Part shown: piece after piece, positions 13,006 through 25,094 of the stretch
Layout of the letters: every line of letters begins with the position of its first letter
Numbering within the stretch: the stretch's first letter is position 1
Assembly: GCA_944990035.1 (NCBI GenBank)
Contig: CALYLX010000040.1
Span: forward strand, 434,001 to 498,000
Direction of reading: 5' to 3'
DNA from: Clitopilus passeckerianus
Taxonomy: Eukaryota > Basidiomycota > Agaricomycetes > Agaricales > Entolomataceae
DNA length: 64,000 nt
Notes under the pieces: generated by a model
The model's database searches: none
Seen by the model: the letters and a program-made list of their open reading frames with translations, nothing else
What the model was told of the DNA's origin: nothing
Made by a program: the position numbers and the translations under genes

Positions 13006-13370
13006 TGGAATTCTACTCAGGCGTCGCAGTCGTCCAATCCCATTGTCTTCTGCTTGCTACCTAGCCCTCATGCTTCATATTGGTCTCCGTACAACAAATT
13101 TATATTCTTCGTCCCGGGCTGCACTCGGGAACCGCGTGGCAACTTCCCATATATCTACAACCCACCATTACCATGTGCTAGAATGTATTTTAATGACCTG
13201 TATTTCTATCGGAATTTGTCAATGGGACATTCATGGTTTACTCATGGTGCGGGAACACATTGGCGTTGGGTTGCCCGCTATCTACTCCTTTATCTGCAAC
13301 AACGTGACGTACGACTACGGACTTGATCGCTAAAATTACAGGTTTGGTGTTACATTCAGGGAGCTACATC

Positions 13371-15939
13371 CTAATTGGCGTAGAAGTCCTCCTCAGACTC
13401 GTCGTCATAAACTATCTCGGCAGCAAATCTAGGAGCGAGAACACAGCTCATTGCGATGACTCCTCCTTATGGTATGAGTATTGCTCACCGTTTGACTGTT
13501 TCTCTCTTTTTTTTGGCCTAGTAATTGAATTAGCAAACTCGAGCATTTCAACAAATGTTACGCTAACTGACTTTGTATCGAAGTTCAACCTCTGCTTTGA
13601 GCTCCGTAAGGCCGAATGACAGGATAATATCGTACTGCAGGTGATAATATCTTCCCAGTGTTCCGTTCGAGGGAGGGAGGTACTTCAGTAGCTGGGTGAC
13701 GTCAGACTTGACCGTGCAGAGAACTTCGTACATCTCTGAAAAGTTGGGTTCAGTTCTTTCCGAAGGACGAGATATCACTGTTCCAAAAGCAGACTCACCC
13801 GGTTCAGCATCCGTCCACTTCGGATCCCCACTGGAACCTATATACACGACGATTGGGTCCCTCATTGGGTTATCGAACCCGGATATCGTTTCCGCCTGGC
13901 GAAAGAAAGTTGCTCGAAATTCTTTCACCTCTTTAACTTGCTCGCCCTGACAAACGATGAGTGACAGTTCGAATCCATGGATAAATAATCTGCCTTTCTG
14001 AGGATTGGATCAAAAATTCCCTTCACATATATCTCCCCATCTGAATTTCTGAACACCGAGGATGCATGTCGATGATGCTCGAAATTTGCTGCGTCATACC
14101 GCTCGTAGCAGTATGTCCCATATGTGTATTTCGAGATTCGAGTGTTGACAAACCGATCTAGGTAGTAGGATATTGCACCATCCGCCACAGCCTTGTTCCT
14201 GTGCTCGCGGTAAACAGATGGAATGAATATTCATCATGTCAGCTTCAACCCACCTCCGTTCGTCTGGACACGCCAATTCCACGCCCTCCTTGTTTAAGTG
14301 TATTTTTAATTGGTCGTACAGATAGTTGCTCCACGCAAAACCTCCAACTAAGAACGCTTGCTGGGACCATACCGATGAAAATCAATTCCGATCCGGCAGC
14401 ATTATGGAGAGACGAAATAACTGACCCGGATCTGTACCCCAGTATTGGTCTCCGACTCCGTACACAACTCTTTTACGGCTTCAACGATCGCGTTTATTGA
14501 GGGTTCGAAGAAACCAGCAACCTCATCTCTGAATATGCGTGGTCAGATACGTGAGGCAGCCTGCTGGATCCTAAGAGAGATCCACTCACCCGGGGATCTT
14601 AATTTGGCCAGTACGAACGTTGCCACGATACTGGATGAATTCAGAGACCTTGTCATGCTGGAACCAGCACTTCGTAGTCCGGTCAAAAGCATCTACAATG
14701 ATATCAATGTCTGCAAGGCGAGGGGAATCCTGTAGGTTCCCTAGGTTTGCCAGTGAGGGATTGAACAGAGGATAGCTCGGATCGGAAAGCGAAGTTACCT
14801 GCAAGGTAGAGTCTTGCACGTTCTGTGACAAAGATTGACCCCTGGAATATGCCTGGGTTTCGTTAGTCATCTCATACTTTGCCACGCTCCCCAATGGACA
14901 ACTTACAGCGTGAAGCCACAATTTCTCTCAAATGAAAACCGGGGTGTGGTACGCTCGTGTCCCGTGTATATGCGCTGATGTCAATCGTGCCCCCTCCAGC
15001 GTCTATGACCATAATACCCTCCATCACACCAGACTGACTCCCGGGAAAGTATCAGCAATCAATTTAAAGAGGATATTTAACCGGCTCACTTACGTTGAAT
15101 AGATTCATCGCTAATTTCTGTTGTATACAGTAATGAACAGCAGCCTCGCCCTCGGTGAGAAGGCATAGTCTGGCCTCTGCATCCTTGAAACTATCCACCA
15201 GCCCCGCACGAATGGCTGCCTTTCGTAATCGCGCTTGTTCAGAGCCTCCCCACCCATTTGGGTGAGTCAGAACAAAATGTATGCCTTCCTTAAGGCTCGC
15301 AACAATGTCATTTCCGTTGAAATGTTTCCGGCTGATGTCATGCAAAACGCTTCCATACAAGTACTTGAGGAAGTCTGCAAAAACTTCCACGGGGCTTTTA
15401 TCATCTGGAAGCGGAGGAATTTCGTGTGGAAGGGTAAGATTTTTAGGGCGGAGATGAAGTTTGAACCTAGTGAGATAACTACTTTAGTATGCGGTGGTGA
15501 GACCTTGAAGCCCAGCGGAATGACCAACCAGGTGACGGTTGAGTGTTCTTCCTCAACAGAGCTATCGACATCCGATCTGGTCTCTTCAATCTTCTTGTGC
15601 ATATTGACCTGTGGGCCGACGGCAACAACATCGCCTTTCTCGTTGTACATGATGATCGACGGGATTTTTGAATCCCCTCCCAGGTGTTCCTGTCCCCGAT
15701 AACTAGGAGATTCTCAGACGTTGGTTCTGAAATCGGGCTGAAGGTAACTACCTGGTAACGCCTTTGATCACAGGTTTTTCACCCGGTTCGATGATCCTAC
15801 AGAATGTTATGGATAGGTGGACTCGCGCTTGATCAACTTAGACATACGAATACGAGGCGCCTGAAAATGTCGTTCCTACATCCAGAGCAATAACAATTTG
15901 CCGCCTCTGTTTAGAATACCTTGGACCAGGTGGAGCCAT
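13371..15939 (-). CDS. Hsp70-like protein of the HSPA12 type (copy 1)
   Basis: A many-exon gene; the start at 15939 gives MAPPGPRYSKQRRQ just before the phosphate-1 loop LDVGTTFSGASYS. Exon 1 ends at 15848 in phase 2. Later landmarks are GGDSKIPSIIMY, THPNGWGGSEQARLRKAA, LTEGEAAVHYC, the phosphate-2 motif VIDAGGGTIDISAY, FLVGGF and KAVADGA. The last exons end EIVYDDESEEDFYAN and a stop at 13371. All motifs for ATP binding look intact. HSPA12 relatives have the actin-like ATPase fold but lack the classic peptide-binding domain; their clients in fungi are unknown. One intron (near 13950-14000) has a GC donor (AAG then GCAGAT, AG end), needed to keep the frame. The gene diverges from the coiled-coil gene at 16301 across a 361-bp gap. 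Confidence 0.88.
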
Positions 15940-16300
15940 GGTTTGTTAGAATGTAAGTCTCGCTCGAGATTTTGCCACCGATAGAGGATGCCGCTGAGCG
16001 ACAGGCGACAGAAAGCTTGCAGGTAGATTCCACTCGAATGGCAAAAGAAACGGGGCAGCTTCACCAGATCTGGGGTCCTGGTGACCAGATCGAATCACTT
16101 CTTACAGCACACGAGGCGCAGGGTGTAATATATGCATTTTCGTCACTGACTATCTTTGAGGAGCAAGTTAAAAACTTACGCTGAGGCGGTATTGCATCCC
16201 TCCCCCCCCATCCTTCTGCAGAGTCAGACCGTATGAGAAAAATTAGACGATCAAAATCCGTCAATCGGAAGGATGGAAGGGTTGAGGTGAGTTATAATCC
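15940..16300. promoter_or_regulatory. Divergent intergenic promoter region
   Basis: The 361 bases separate the minus-strand Hsp70-like start at 15939 from the plus-strand coiled-coil start at 16301, so both promoters must lie here or overlap. I see no clear TATA box or known site; a C-rich run is present at 16201-16209. The shared promoter region raises the possibility of co-regulation, which the sequence alone does not show. Confidence 0.45.
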
Positions 16301-17691
16301 ATGGCCCATTGGCTTCCAATTCACCGAAACCGGCCCAAAATTCAGCGTCGTGATCCTGAGCCGGATGCTAGTACGATAATCGTGAAGAAAGCAGTTCTTC
16401 AGCCGGATTCTCCGAGGATTTCAAGAACATATGGCAGAGGCCGACTCGAAAGTGAACCTCCGCCATGCCGCCGGCCGCACATGCTTCGACTAGCTGAGGT
16501 TTCACGAGGAACGAAGCAGAATCAACAACCGCCGCATGGGAGAGAGGGTCAACTCGACCACCTTAAAGCTGATAAGCGAGTGCCGGTACAAAACCCCATT
16601 CCCAGGCCTCAACTGGTTCAATTCCCAGCAACTCGAAAACCATCCGAAGTCTTACCTCCCGTCGACGTCACTGCACCATCTCGTATTGCTCTGAAAGTCT
16701 TAGAAGAACAACTACTTCGCGAGAAACGGGCGCACGAGCGTACCAAACGTCTCCTCTTTGATAAAACAGAGGAGATCAGGAGTGCCAATACTTTCCTCGA
16801 TCAAACAGACGCACGATCCTATGCAGATATAATAATGCTTGCTCAAGAATTGAACAATGCGATCCTACAAGTAGCGGCCATGATCGCGGATTCTATGGAC
16901 CTCTCATCGAATCAAATGCCCACAACGCAGCAGGAAGTCGCGCAGTTCTACAACATCCGAGATTCGCTAGGCGATCGAATTGGAGCGTACTTAGTCGGGG
17001 TATTAGATGACCTTTGGCCAGGAAGCAACCCTTCTGTTTGCGCCACGTGGATTCAATATGCCATACAGTCCTATTTGGTCACTTTCTGTGCTAACTTTCT
17101 GTCCGATGTTCGGTGGTCTCGGGAAGATGAAGCAGAAGAAATCCTCTGTGAAGTATACAAGCAAATACGTTCAAATGGCAATGGTATTCTTCCACTTATC
17201 GATACGCCAACTCTACTTAACGCTACGTAGGTCCTCATGCCATCGCCGGTAGATGGCGTGCCCTCACTCACAAAGCATGGAGGGACCTAGAGCCCAATAG
17301 ATACCGCCCACTACCCTTAACAGATCACGTCCTTGGCATTCTTGTAGAGATTCTTCTTGGGATTGGCGCCTGGGATTCAACGCAGGACTTGAAGGCTTTC
17401 CTGAAGACCTTCCGTGGCCCAACGAAACGTCTCATTACCGTCCTCTTCCGACTCGACGTGGCCACGAAGGAAGACATCATTACTGCTGACATCCTTCCTC
17501 TATCGGTGGGACCAGGAACAGATTTCGATTTCGAGACGATGGAGGATGAGGACGGTGCTGATTGCATTGACGATACAGTGCTTGCAACGGTCATGCTTGG
17601 GCTTCAGATGAAATCATGGAGAGGGAACAAGGAAAATGTAGATGTGATTCTGAAACCTAAGGTTATATTAAGCTCGATGCCTAACCAGTAA
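16301..17691 (+). CDS. Coiled-coil GRWRALT-family protein A
   Basis: Two exons (16301-17183 and 17231-17691, intron 47 bp, phase 1) encode about 447 residues. The first 130 are basic and probably disordered. A coiled coil of about 35 residues (LEEQLLREKRAHERTKRLL) leads into a helical block with TDARSYADIIMLAQELNNAI. After WIQYAIQSYLVTFC comes the intron and then AIAGRWRALTHKAW. The second half ends with DVATKEDIITADI, an acidic stretch and a final VILKPKVILSS. Three paralogues lie within 11 kb (18089, 22122, 26923) with the same domain order and intron position. I do not recognise a known Pfam family; function unknown, with no signal peptide or catalytic motif seen. Protein D in the same family is most like this one. 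Confidence 0.8.
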
Positions 17692-18088
17692 TGCAACACT
17701 TTTTCTAAGCACAAACTGCGTGACGGAGGTGATTAGAACGTGGCATCCAGATGGCGAGGTAGACTGCAGCGTCCAGGTGTAATCGCCATTCATGGTGACA
17801 CAGCATAGTGGTGATCGAGGAGACGCGCACGCGGCCATGTTCACCATTCGGGCACCTTTCCGCCCCGTGCTGAAACACGCATTTCCAGCATGTCACAAAC
17901 AGCAGTGTAGGGCAAGGTCCTGCCCACCTCTTACTTCCCAAATTATTCATCACTCGACCTCTTTTCATCTCCTCCATCGCATTGCTACCTCTCCCTGGGT
18001 CGCACATTTCTCGCTCCACGATTTGTATTTTACCCTTGAAGAAACCTCTAATCCACCCAATCCAACCCGCTGATACGCTGAAAGTCTC
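17692..18088. other. Intergenic, 397 bases
   Basis: Spacer between two tandem members of the coiled-coil family. It carries the 3' flank of one and the promoter of the next; I see no gene or recognised site. Confidence 0.5.
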
Positions 18089-20254
18089 ATGACTATGTCC
18101 AGACTCTCCTGGTCCGCGCCGTTCGCCAATTTTTGGTCTTCTTCTCCTTCTCCAGGTCCAGGCGCGGGTCCGCCTTCTTCATCTCCATCTTCTTCAGCGT
18201 TAACATCGACGTCTGCCTCGTCCCTCCAAACCTCCCAAATAGCCTCAACCCAGATCTCCCAAGCCCCAGCTCCATTTCCTTCCTTCCCCTCACACCCGTC
18301 GACCCACACCCGCCAGAGTCAGCATGGTCAACGCACCCAACAACAACACCGTCAACGCCTGCATTCCCATTTCGTAACAGTCCCACCACGCATTGAGGAG
18401 AATGTCACAGAGGCCATTTCTGCGTCTTTAGGAAGGGATGGTGGGGGCGTGGCTGAAACTGTGGCAGTCTTAACGTCCACCCGAAGGCGGCACAATGCGA
18501 CGCCTAGGATTGGCGAGGCCGAAGATGCAGTTGCTAGATCGACCGAAAGGGAGAGAGAAAGGGAGCCAATGATGGAGTCGAGAAGGCTGACCACGCATCC
18601 CGTACCCATTAGATCCAACACCGCCACCACGGCGGTCGAGCGACGTGTAGCAAGCCCCGTCCCGAAGATGGAGATTAGCCCCAGTCCACGACATACCCTT
18701 TCGAGTACCACCACCGCCAACAACACCGCTGGCAACACTGCCCAGAACGCCGTTTCTGAGCGCGAGATTAGGTACAAACGTGAACGGGACGAATACCGCC
18801 GTCGATGTGCCGAGTTTGATCGGGGGTTATCCGAGTTACAGAACAAGCTGCACGAACTCCAGCTGCATAACCGTCGGCTCGAACAAGCACTCGACACCGA
18901 AGCTCGCTCCAAGACGGATTTGATTGATGACCTAGCCCGCAAACGAACATTTTGCGAGTCGTTGGGGAGTGCGAAGGCGGATTCGGAGAGAAAGTTACTG
19001 GATGCGAAATTGCTCGAGAGGAAGTTGAAAACGGAGGTGGAGAGGGAAAGGGAGATCAGTAGGAGGATAGGTGGGGAGAGGGATAGAGCGAGGCGGGAGC
19101 TTGAGGAAGTCATGGCGGAGCTGGAAAGGCTCAGATTGACAGAGCAAGAGAGAGAAAAGGAAAAGGAACGTGAAAAGGAGAAGGAACGTGAAAAGAGGAA
19201 GAGGGAGAGGGAGAGGGATAGGGACGATGAGGGGGATTATTGGAAGGAGTTGCAGGCTGCGAAAGACGAGCTTGCAAGGGCGGAGAAGCAGCATGAGGTG
19301 ACCAGACGGCTGTTGGAGGAGAAAGCCGAGGAATTGAAAGGGGTTCAGTTGTTTGCAAGTCGAGCGGACGGGGTGTCAATCGCGGACGTGATATCCCTTG
19401 TCAACTCTCTCAATGCAGAGATACTTCAAGCCGCAGCGTTCATCGCCGACTCACTTCATTTCTCCTCTGCACCTTCCGAGCAAGTAGCTCAGCAGGAGGT
19501 CTCAAAAGCGACGAAGGCTGTCGTGAGTGGATTGGGGCAAGATATGGCGAAGGCTGTGTGGGGATTAAGGAGTTCACGGCCGAGGAGGGACCAAGAGCAC
19601 GAATACGACCCGACGGTGGTACAGTATGCATTGCAGGTTGCAATGACTGGTTTTTGCGAGAGAGTCATCAATGATTGGGCACCAAACCCAGAGGCCAACC
19701 AATGGTTGGAAAGTATTTATGGGACTATCCAGACGAAAGGTGCGTTTGATGCTAGGCATCTTTGAGCTGAATCTAATATTTCTGCAGAGAGCCAGTCTGT
19801 CGCAGGCCGATGGCGCGCCTTGACTCGAGGTCAATTGGGCGGGGTGAAGGATCCCAGTTTCATCATCAAACATCTTGTTGACCGACTGGTGAACATCCTT
19901 ATTGTCGCTGGCTGCTCAAAGAGCCAGGTCCAGGTAGAGAATTTCCAGGAGAAATTCAACGACTATCTGGCAACCATAGCCAATGTCACTGTACGGGTCC
20001 AGACAGCAGCTGGAGAGGCGATCACATCGGTGGACATCCGGACCTATTCTTGTCCTCCTGGTGAAAACTTCACGATGGAGTATATGGAAGACACGTATAG
20101 CGATGGGAGCAGCAGCGACGTCGGTCAACCTATCGCCGGAACGACTGAGCTTGGGTTATTGAAGAAAGAGAGGAAAGCTGCTGGCCAGTCGGAGGCAGAT
20201 TATACGCCTTTGGTGAAAGCCAAGGTTGTGCTCGCGGCAGTTTTGCGAGAGTAG
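18089..20254 (+). CDS. Coiled-coil GRWRALT-family protein B
   Basis: Two exons (18089-19739, 19788-20254; 48-bp phase-1 intron) give about 705 residues, the longest family member. The first 230 residues are Ser/Thr/Pro-rich and probably disordered. From about 230 to 420 there is a long charged coiled coil, including a Lys/Glu/Arg tract made of repeated EKEREK units. Then come the family block SRADGVSIADVISLVNSLN, AAAFIADSLHFSS, PTVVQYALQVAM, the intron, and SVAGRWRALTRGQL. The C-terminal part has the family's GEAITSVDI motif and ends LVKAKVVLAAVLRE. No catalytic motif or membrane helix is visible. Length and N-terminus differ strongly from the paralogues, while the last 300 residues align end to end. 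Function unknown. Confidence 0.82.
19130..19225 (+). repeat. Purine-rich simple tract inside coiled coil
   Basis: A run almost wholly of A and G, built from degenerate AAGGAACGTGAAAAGGAG-type units, encodes repeated EKEREK residues of the coiled coil in protein B. Such tracts change length easily, so the coiled coil may vary between strains. Confidence 0.7.
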
Positions 20255-20373
20255 CCTGTATTGTTTATTTTCAAAGACGCTACCAAATAATTTCCCTTTT
20301 CCTTACCATCACCATCGACCATCCTGCATACCTTTGTACACTTGATACCCTTATACTACATTAATACCCCATA

Positions 20374-21903
20374 ATGGTCCTCAAAATCATAAGTGCCGCC
20401 TATCAGACCTTCTTTCCAAGTCAATACACAACCCATATCATTGCTGGAATTGTGGCAATCATTGTACTGCGAGCATTATCCCAAGGGCGCAAAACCAGCA
20501 GAGACAGGAATTTACATGCACGAACAATAATAGTCACGGTATGCATTTATTTCATGTGTTGAGTCGCCGCTAATGGTATAGCAGGGTGGCTTTACGCCTG
20601 TCGGCCTCACAATTCTCCAATCCCTGGCAGAGCGAGGAGCCCATATAATCGCACTTACCCAAGACCCGATAGACTCTCCTTCAGTTACAATCCTCATATC
20701 ACTGCTCAGAACAGCGTTCTCGAATGAACAAATATACGCTGAGCAATGTGACCTGACTTCACCTTCCTCAATTCGGTCATTCTGCACGAAGTTCCTAACT
20801 GGTCAAGAAACCAGGATAGACGCAATTGTCTACGCGCATGAATATCAGCACATCGGCCCTATTGGGCTTTTATCTGGCGGGAGAAAGAAGGAAGAAGTAG
20901 TAGAGAGACGGGAGTCGGCCTCTCTGTCAACCTTCTTGATAACTACTCTCCTCCTCCCCGCACTGCTCGTTGCACCAGTGGAGAGGGATATCCGAATAAT
21001 CACCGTCGTCAATCCTTTCTATGCAGCCGCAGCTGGTCCGTCATTTACCATTCCCTTTCCTTCCTCGCCCGAGAAACCACGGCCACTGTTCTTGGAAGAG
21101 GGCATACGCGCCCTTCGCACGAGCATCTTCACCAGGCACCTTCAACGCATAATGGACGCCCTTCCCTCTGCTCAGGTCCCCAAAACTGACGACGGGTCGA
21201 GCACTATTCCTGTTGTGAGCGCTAAAGCCCAGAGATCGAACATCGTCGCTGTGAGCGTATCGCCTGGGATTAGCAGGCAGGATACCATCTGTCAGTTGCT
21301 GAATGCGGATTGGACCAGCCCAACTGGTGTCTCCTACTTTGGCGTTTTCTTGTAAGTATTACTTTCAAACATATCGAAAACACTAAATTGACTTCTATGC
21401 TCTTTTGCAGATACATCATACTTCAACCCATCCTCCGACTCCTCACCAAATCTCCAACTGCCGCGATGCAAACAGTCCTCCACACCCTGTTCCTCCCAAC
21501 TCCATTCAAACTCGTCTCAAACCTCCAACAAACCACCCCATCATCGTCTTCTGAGCCCACAGAGCCTTCACCAACTGTCTCAAAGGGCCCAGAGGAACGA
21601 CAAGAGGTCCTTAAACCTGGAGGCTTGTATGCTGAGTGTGCAGCCGTGAATCTGCGTATACCAGCTCCAGCCGATCCACTGGCGGAAGAAAAGACGAAAG
21701 GTGGCAAGAAAGGCAAAGGCAAAGAGCAGGAAGAGACTGCAACGATTCCAGACGATGGGGAGTTCGGTGGAGAGGTCATGGGCAGGCTTGTATGGGAGGC
21801 GTACGAGGAAGCTTTAAAGGAATGGGAGAAGAAAAACCCAAACCCTGTGAAGGAGGAACCCGTGGAGGCGACTACTGAGGGTGACAAAACCGAAACCTAT
21901 TAG
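20374..21903 (+). CDS. Membrane-anchored SDR-like (Rossmann-fold) protein
   Basis: Three exons (20374-20538, 20585-21351, 21411-21903) encode about 474 residues. A hydrophobic segment near residues 25-40 (IIAGIVAIIVLRALS) is a likely N-terminal membrane anchor. The second exon begins at the nucleotide-binding turn, read as IVTGGFTPVGLTILQSL, a variant of the TGxxxGxG motif, followed by RGAHIIALTQD and CDLTSPSSIRSFC. The usual catalytic YxxxK is not evident. The C-terminal 100 residues are Lys/Glu-rich. It may belong to the fungal group known as DUF1776, but I cannot confirm that without a search. It separates the plus-strand and minus-strand members of the coiled-coil family and is probably a conserved bystander. 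Substrate unknown. Confidence 0.75.
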
Positions 21904-22121
21904 GGCAATCGTTCATGGACAGAGACTAGTTAGCAGGGCTACGTGTACAACTTTCGAACTGGATAGCAATTATAGAGAAAGAAGTCATCACGGTGTCATT
22001 AAGATACATAAAGACAATTATAAGTAGGTGCATAGAACGAATGTCGAAATTGATACAAAATTTTACGATCCAAAATAACTGGCAAACCAGTGCCCATTCC
22101 AACCCCAGCCCATATCAAGTA

Positions 22122-23502
22122 CTAATTCGAACTCAAAAGATCCTCAATCCCAGATTGCAACACAACCTTCGGACGCAGCAGAATAGCCTCCTCCAACTCC
22201 CCAACCTGCCCAGTAGGTCCAGGCTTCCTTGCCACCCTCAGCAACCCCAAATCCGTCGTACAAAGGACCAACTCTTCCTCATTCGTGCTTCCACCGCCGA
22301 GGGTGTCATCCATCTTCCCGGTCTCGAATAACCGATCCTGTCCTACATGCACAGTTTCGAAATCACAACTCGTGATATTCTCACCCACAGCTTTCCGCAG
22401 TGTCTGTGCGTACTTGATCAGCAGGCTGACGCGTTCGCCGAACTCAGCTGCGAGGGTGTCGTGGAGTACGGAAGGGCTGGAGTTGATACCAGCGGTGATG
22501 AGGATGTTGATAAAGGCGTCGAAGATGTAGATTGAGAGGTCGGGTTCGTGGTTTGATTCCCTGTGAGCGTAGGACCGGGTGAGAGCTCGCCAGCGGCCTG
22601 ACACGGCTTGTTCTTCTAAGAGCATAGACGAGGGTTAATATCGTGTCATAGAGGAAGCACGGAAAAAACATACCTTGAACCCTCAGCCGTTTGTAGATAT
22701 CCGCAAGCAGCCTGTCATCCTCAGGTTCGTCGAAGTACCAACTCGTGACGATCCAATGTGCATACGCCGACATTCCAGCCTGGAATGCAATTTGCACCAG
22801 CGTAGGATCCTCTGAGTGATCGCTGGTCCTCAGCAGCTCTGTCATCCTATTCCCAACAATCTCCATGGTGCTTGCATGCACCTCGGCTAGTTCATGGTTG
22901 GGTTCAGGGTGCCCGTTGGTCCCATTCGGTGGTGAGGGCGAGGTCTTCGTACGAGGAGAGAAGGTAAAAGACTCCGCAACGACAGCTGCGGTCTGATAAA
23001 TCTCAGTGTTGAGGGCGTTGAGCATGGTGATGACGTCCCCTCCCGAATGGGTGTCCGCCTTCGTCAAGAACACCTCGGCGCCTTTCAACTCCTGCGTCCT
23101 CGCCTTCAACAGCTTCTGCGTCTCCTCCTGCTGATCCCTAGCCCTCTGCAGCTCTCCCTGGTCGCAGCTCAACTGCTTCCGCAGTTCCTGGATTTGAGCC
23201 TCCAGGGAGGTGGCTGTGCTCCGAGCACCATTCAGCAGCCTTTCAACCTCGCTCAGCTGACTCCTCTTGTCACTCAGCTCTTTCCTGCAGCTAGCAACAA
23301 CGTCATCTTTCTGACGTGCCTCCGCCTGGAGGCTCTCAATGTGTTGTCGAAGGGTGGTCACCTCGGCCAGCCGGGTCTTCTCCTTTTCCTTGCGTTTGGA
23401 GGAGGATCGGTGTTTCCAGAACTTGTACATGGCGTAGGATGCGAGCGAGAGACCTGCTAGTTCGCCGTACGTGATATGGGTTGGTTGATTAAGAAAGGGC
23501 AT
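22122..23502 (-). CDS. Coiled-coil GRWRALT-family protein C
   Basis: Two exons on the minus strand (23502-22674, 22615-22122; 58-bp phase-1 intron) give about 440 residues. The N-terminus contains a weakly hydrophobic stretch (ELAGLSLASYAMYKFW) followed by a basic run, which could be a membrane anchor. Residues 45-150 form a continuous coiled coil. The family block follows: AEVFLTKADTHSGGDVITML, AAVVAESFTFS, PTLVQIAFQAGM, the intron, then AVSGRWRALTRSYA. The C-terminal half carries KAVGENITSCDF and ends RPKVVLQSGIEDLLSSN. The shared order and intron position with A, B and D show descent from one ancestor. It faces B across the SDR-like gene. Function unknown. Confidence 0.82.
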
Positions 23503-25094
23503 CTAGTGGTAGAGTGAAAAGAAAAACGAAAACGGGGATCACGACAGTGTGGACGGTGGCTGGGTATATGTCACTGTGCAATGAGGCACCTAAAACGCAT
23601 CGGGGCTGGACATATAAAGGCCTCGTGTGATTAGTCGTGTTTTGTGTGATGATGCGGGTCGTTTACATGCCTGCCTGTTCATGGCATCGGCGGGCGGCAT
23701 CAGTAGTTTGGAGTTTCGAGCCATCGCGCCGAGCAATGCATGCTGCAAGGAGTGAGGTGGGTTTCCGGGGTAGGAAGGTCGCGTGCCTGGCTTAATTGCC
23801 GCCCGCCAGAAGGCTTCGACACCATCCAAGTGTGTTTTGGAAGGTTCCTTTGCTCCGGATACAGGCTGCCGAGTCGGAAAGTAGCCTAGAGCAAAGATAG
23901 GGCGCAATGTGTCGATGTGCCAAGTCAACGTGTGTGCGGCTGGAATGGTTCTAGGGGCCGTGACAGTCCATTCACTCCAAGCAGTTATTAACCAGTCGTA
24001 ATATGCAAGTGTGATGGGGTGTTTGAGGTAGCGCCTGCAAGAGCAGGGGCTGTAATTCATTGAGAGCCGCTGGGAAGCCTTTGGGCTTGTGTTCGCCTGT
24101 GCATTGCAACCCTGTTGCTTGTTGAGGTCAATCACCTTGTTAGGCCGCGAGACAGACTAAACTTACCTCCAAATGATGCATCCCTTTCCAGAGACCAGTC
24201 TAGGGCGTGAACGGCTGCCGATCTATCGTTCCTGTATCTTCCATTAGCGCTGCTTGAATTCGTCAATTGCTCTATTACTTACGACAATTATGCAGCTTCT
24301 AGGCGTTGATCACTGCTGCCACCAGGGGCCAAGCATGTTCCGCTCCAATACTTCAAACTTCCTGTCCATACATTATCGCCCATAGCTTTCCCAGAACGCT
24401 CTGGAACCATGTCATTGCCCATGTCGCTTTTTCTGTGTCCTTTTTCTTGTTCGCGATGGTCTTGACAGAGGAAATGGATGCCCAAAAAAGGCATGGTGAT
24501 GGTTTGATCCATGCCACGTGCCCGCATCGGATCGGATATCGGGCCTTACGGTCCTTACCTCCGTCTGCGACTTCACCATCTGAGTCGTAGCTTGCTTTCA
24601 ATTGTCCTCTAAATGCCTAAAAACCCCCTCGGCTGATACCGATCTTTAACCACAAGCTTAATCTTCTAATCGATGGCTATAGATGAACTCCGCGGCTTCA
24701 TCCGACGGCAGCCATGTCGCCTTTTCACAAAGTGTTGGTCATCGGGGGAAAGGAGGGCGCCCCGATTCCCGAGAAAGGTAGACAGGCTCCGCACCCACCA
24801 GTTATACATTGACATAAATTCGTGAAATAGATCCTTTTGAATTCTGCATTTCGTAACGGTTCGGAAGACAGAAAACTCTAAAAACATGAACCCCACATAC
24901 TAGAGTATCACTCATCCATACGCTATTGAATTACGACATGGTGCGCATGCAAATCTACTACAACTTCTGTCTTCCCAAAGGGCTTTTTAGGCCAACGGGA
25001 TATTTTCAAGGTATGGGTTTGCTCGAGGCTATCATGACAGGAGAGATTTAAATTATTACATCACAAATAGCAAACACCGTGTACAAGGCCGACT
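23503..25094. other. No recognisable gene; one anonymous minus-strand ORF
   Basis: A 181-codon open frame on the minus strand (24135-23590) contains segments such as LAYYDWLITAWSEWTV and VEAFWRAAIKPGTRPSYP, but I know no family like it and see no intron signals that extend it. The rest (24136-25094) shows no coding signal that I trust. The region separates two coiled-coil genes. Confidence 0.3.

Noticed and set aside
13960..13990. A GTTCGAATCC string resembling a tRNA B box
   Set aside because: It lies in the Hsp70-like copy 1 region and no cloverleaf or A box could be formed around it.
18352..19113. 253-codon minus-strand frame opposite coiled-coil gene B
   Set aside because: Ser/Leu-rich mirror of a Glu/Arg-rich coding strand; no start context or family.
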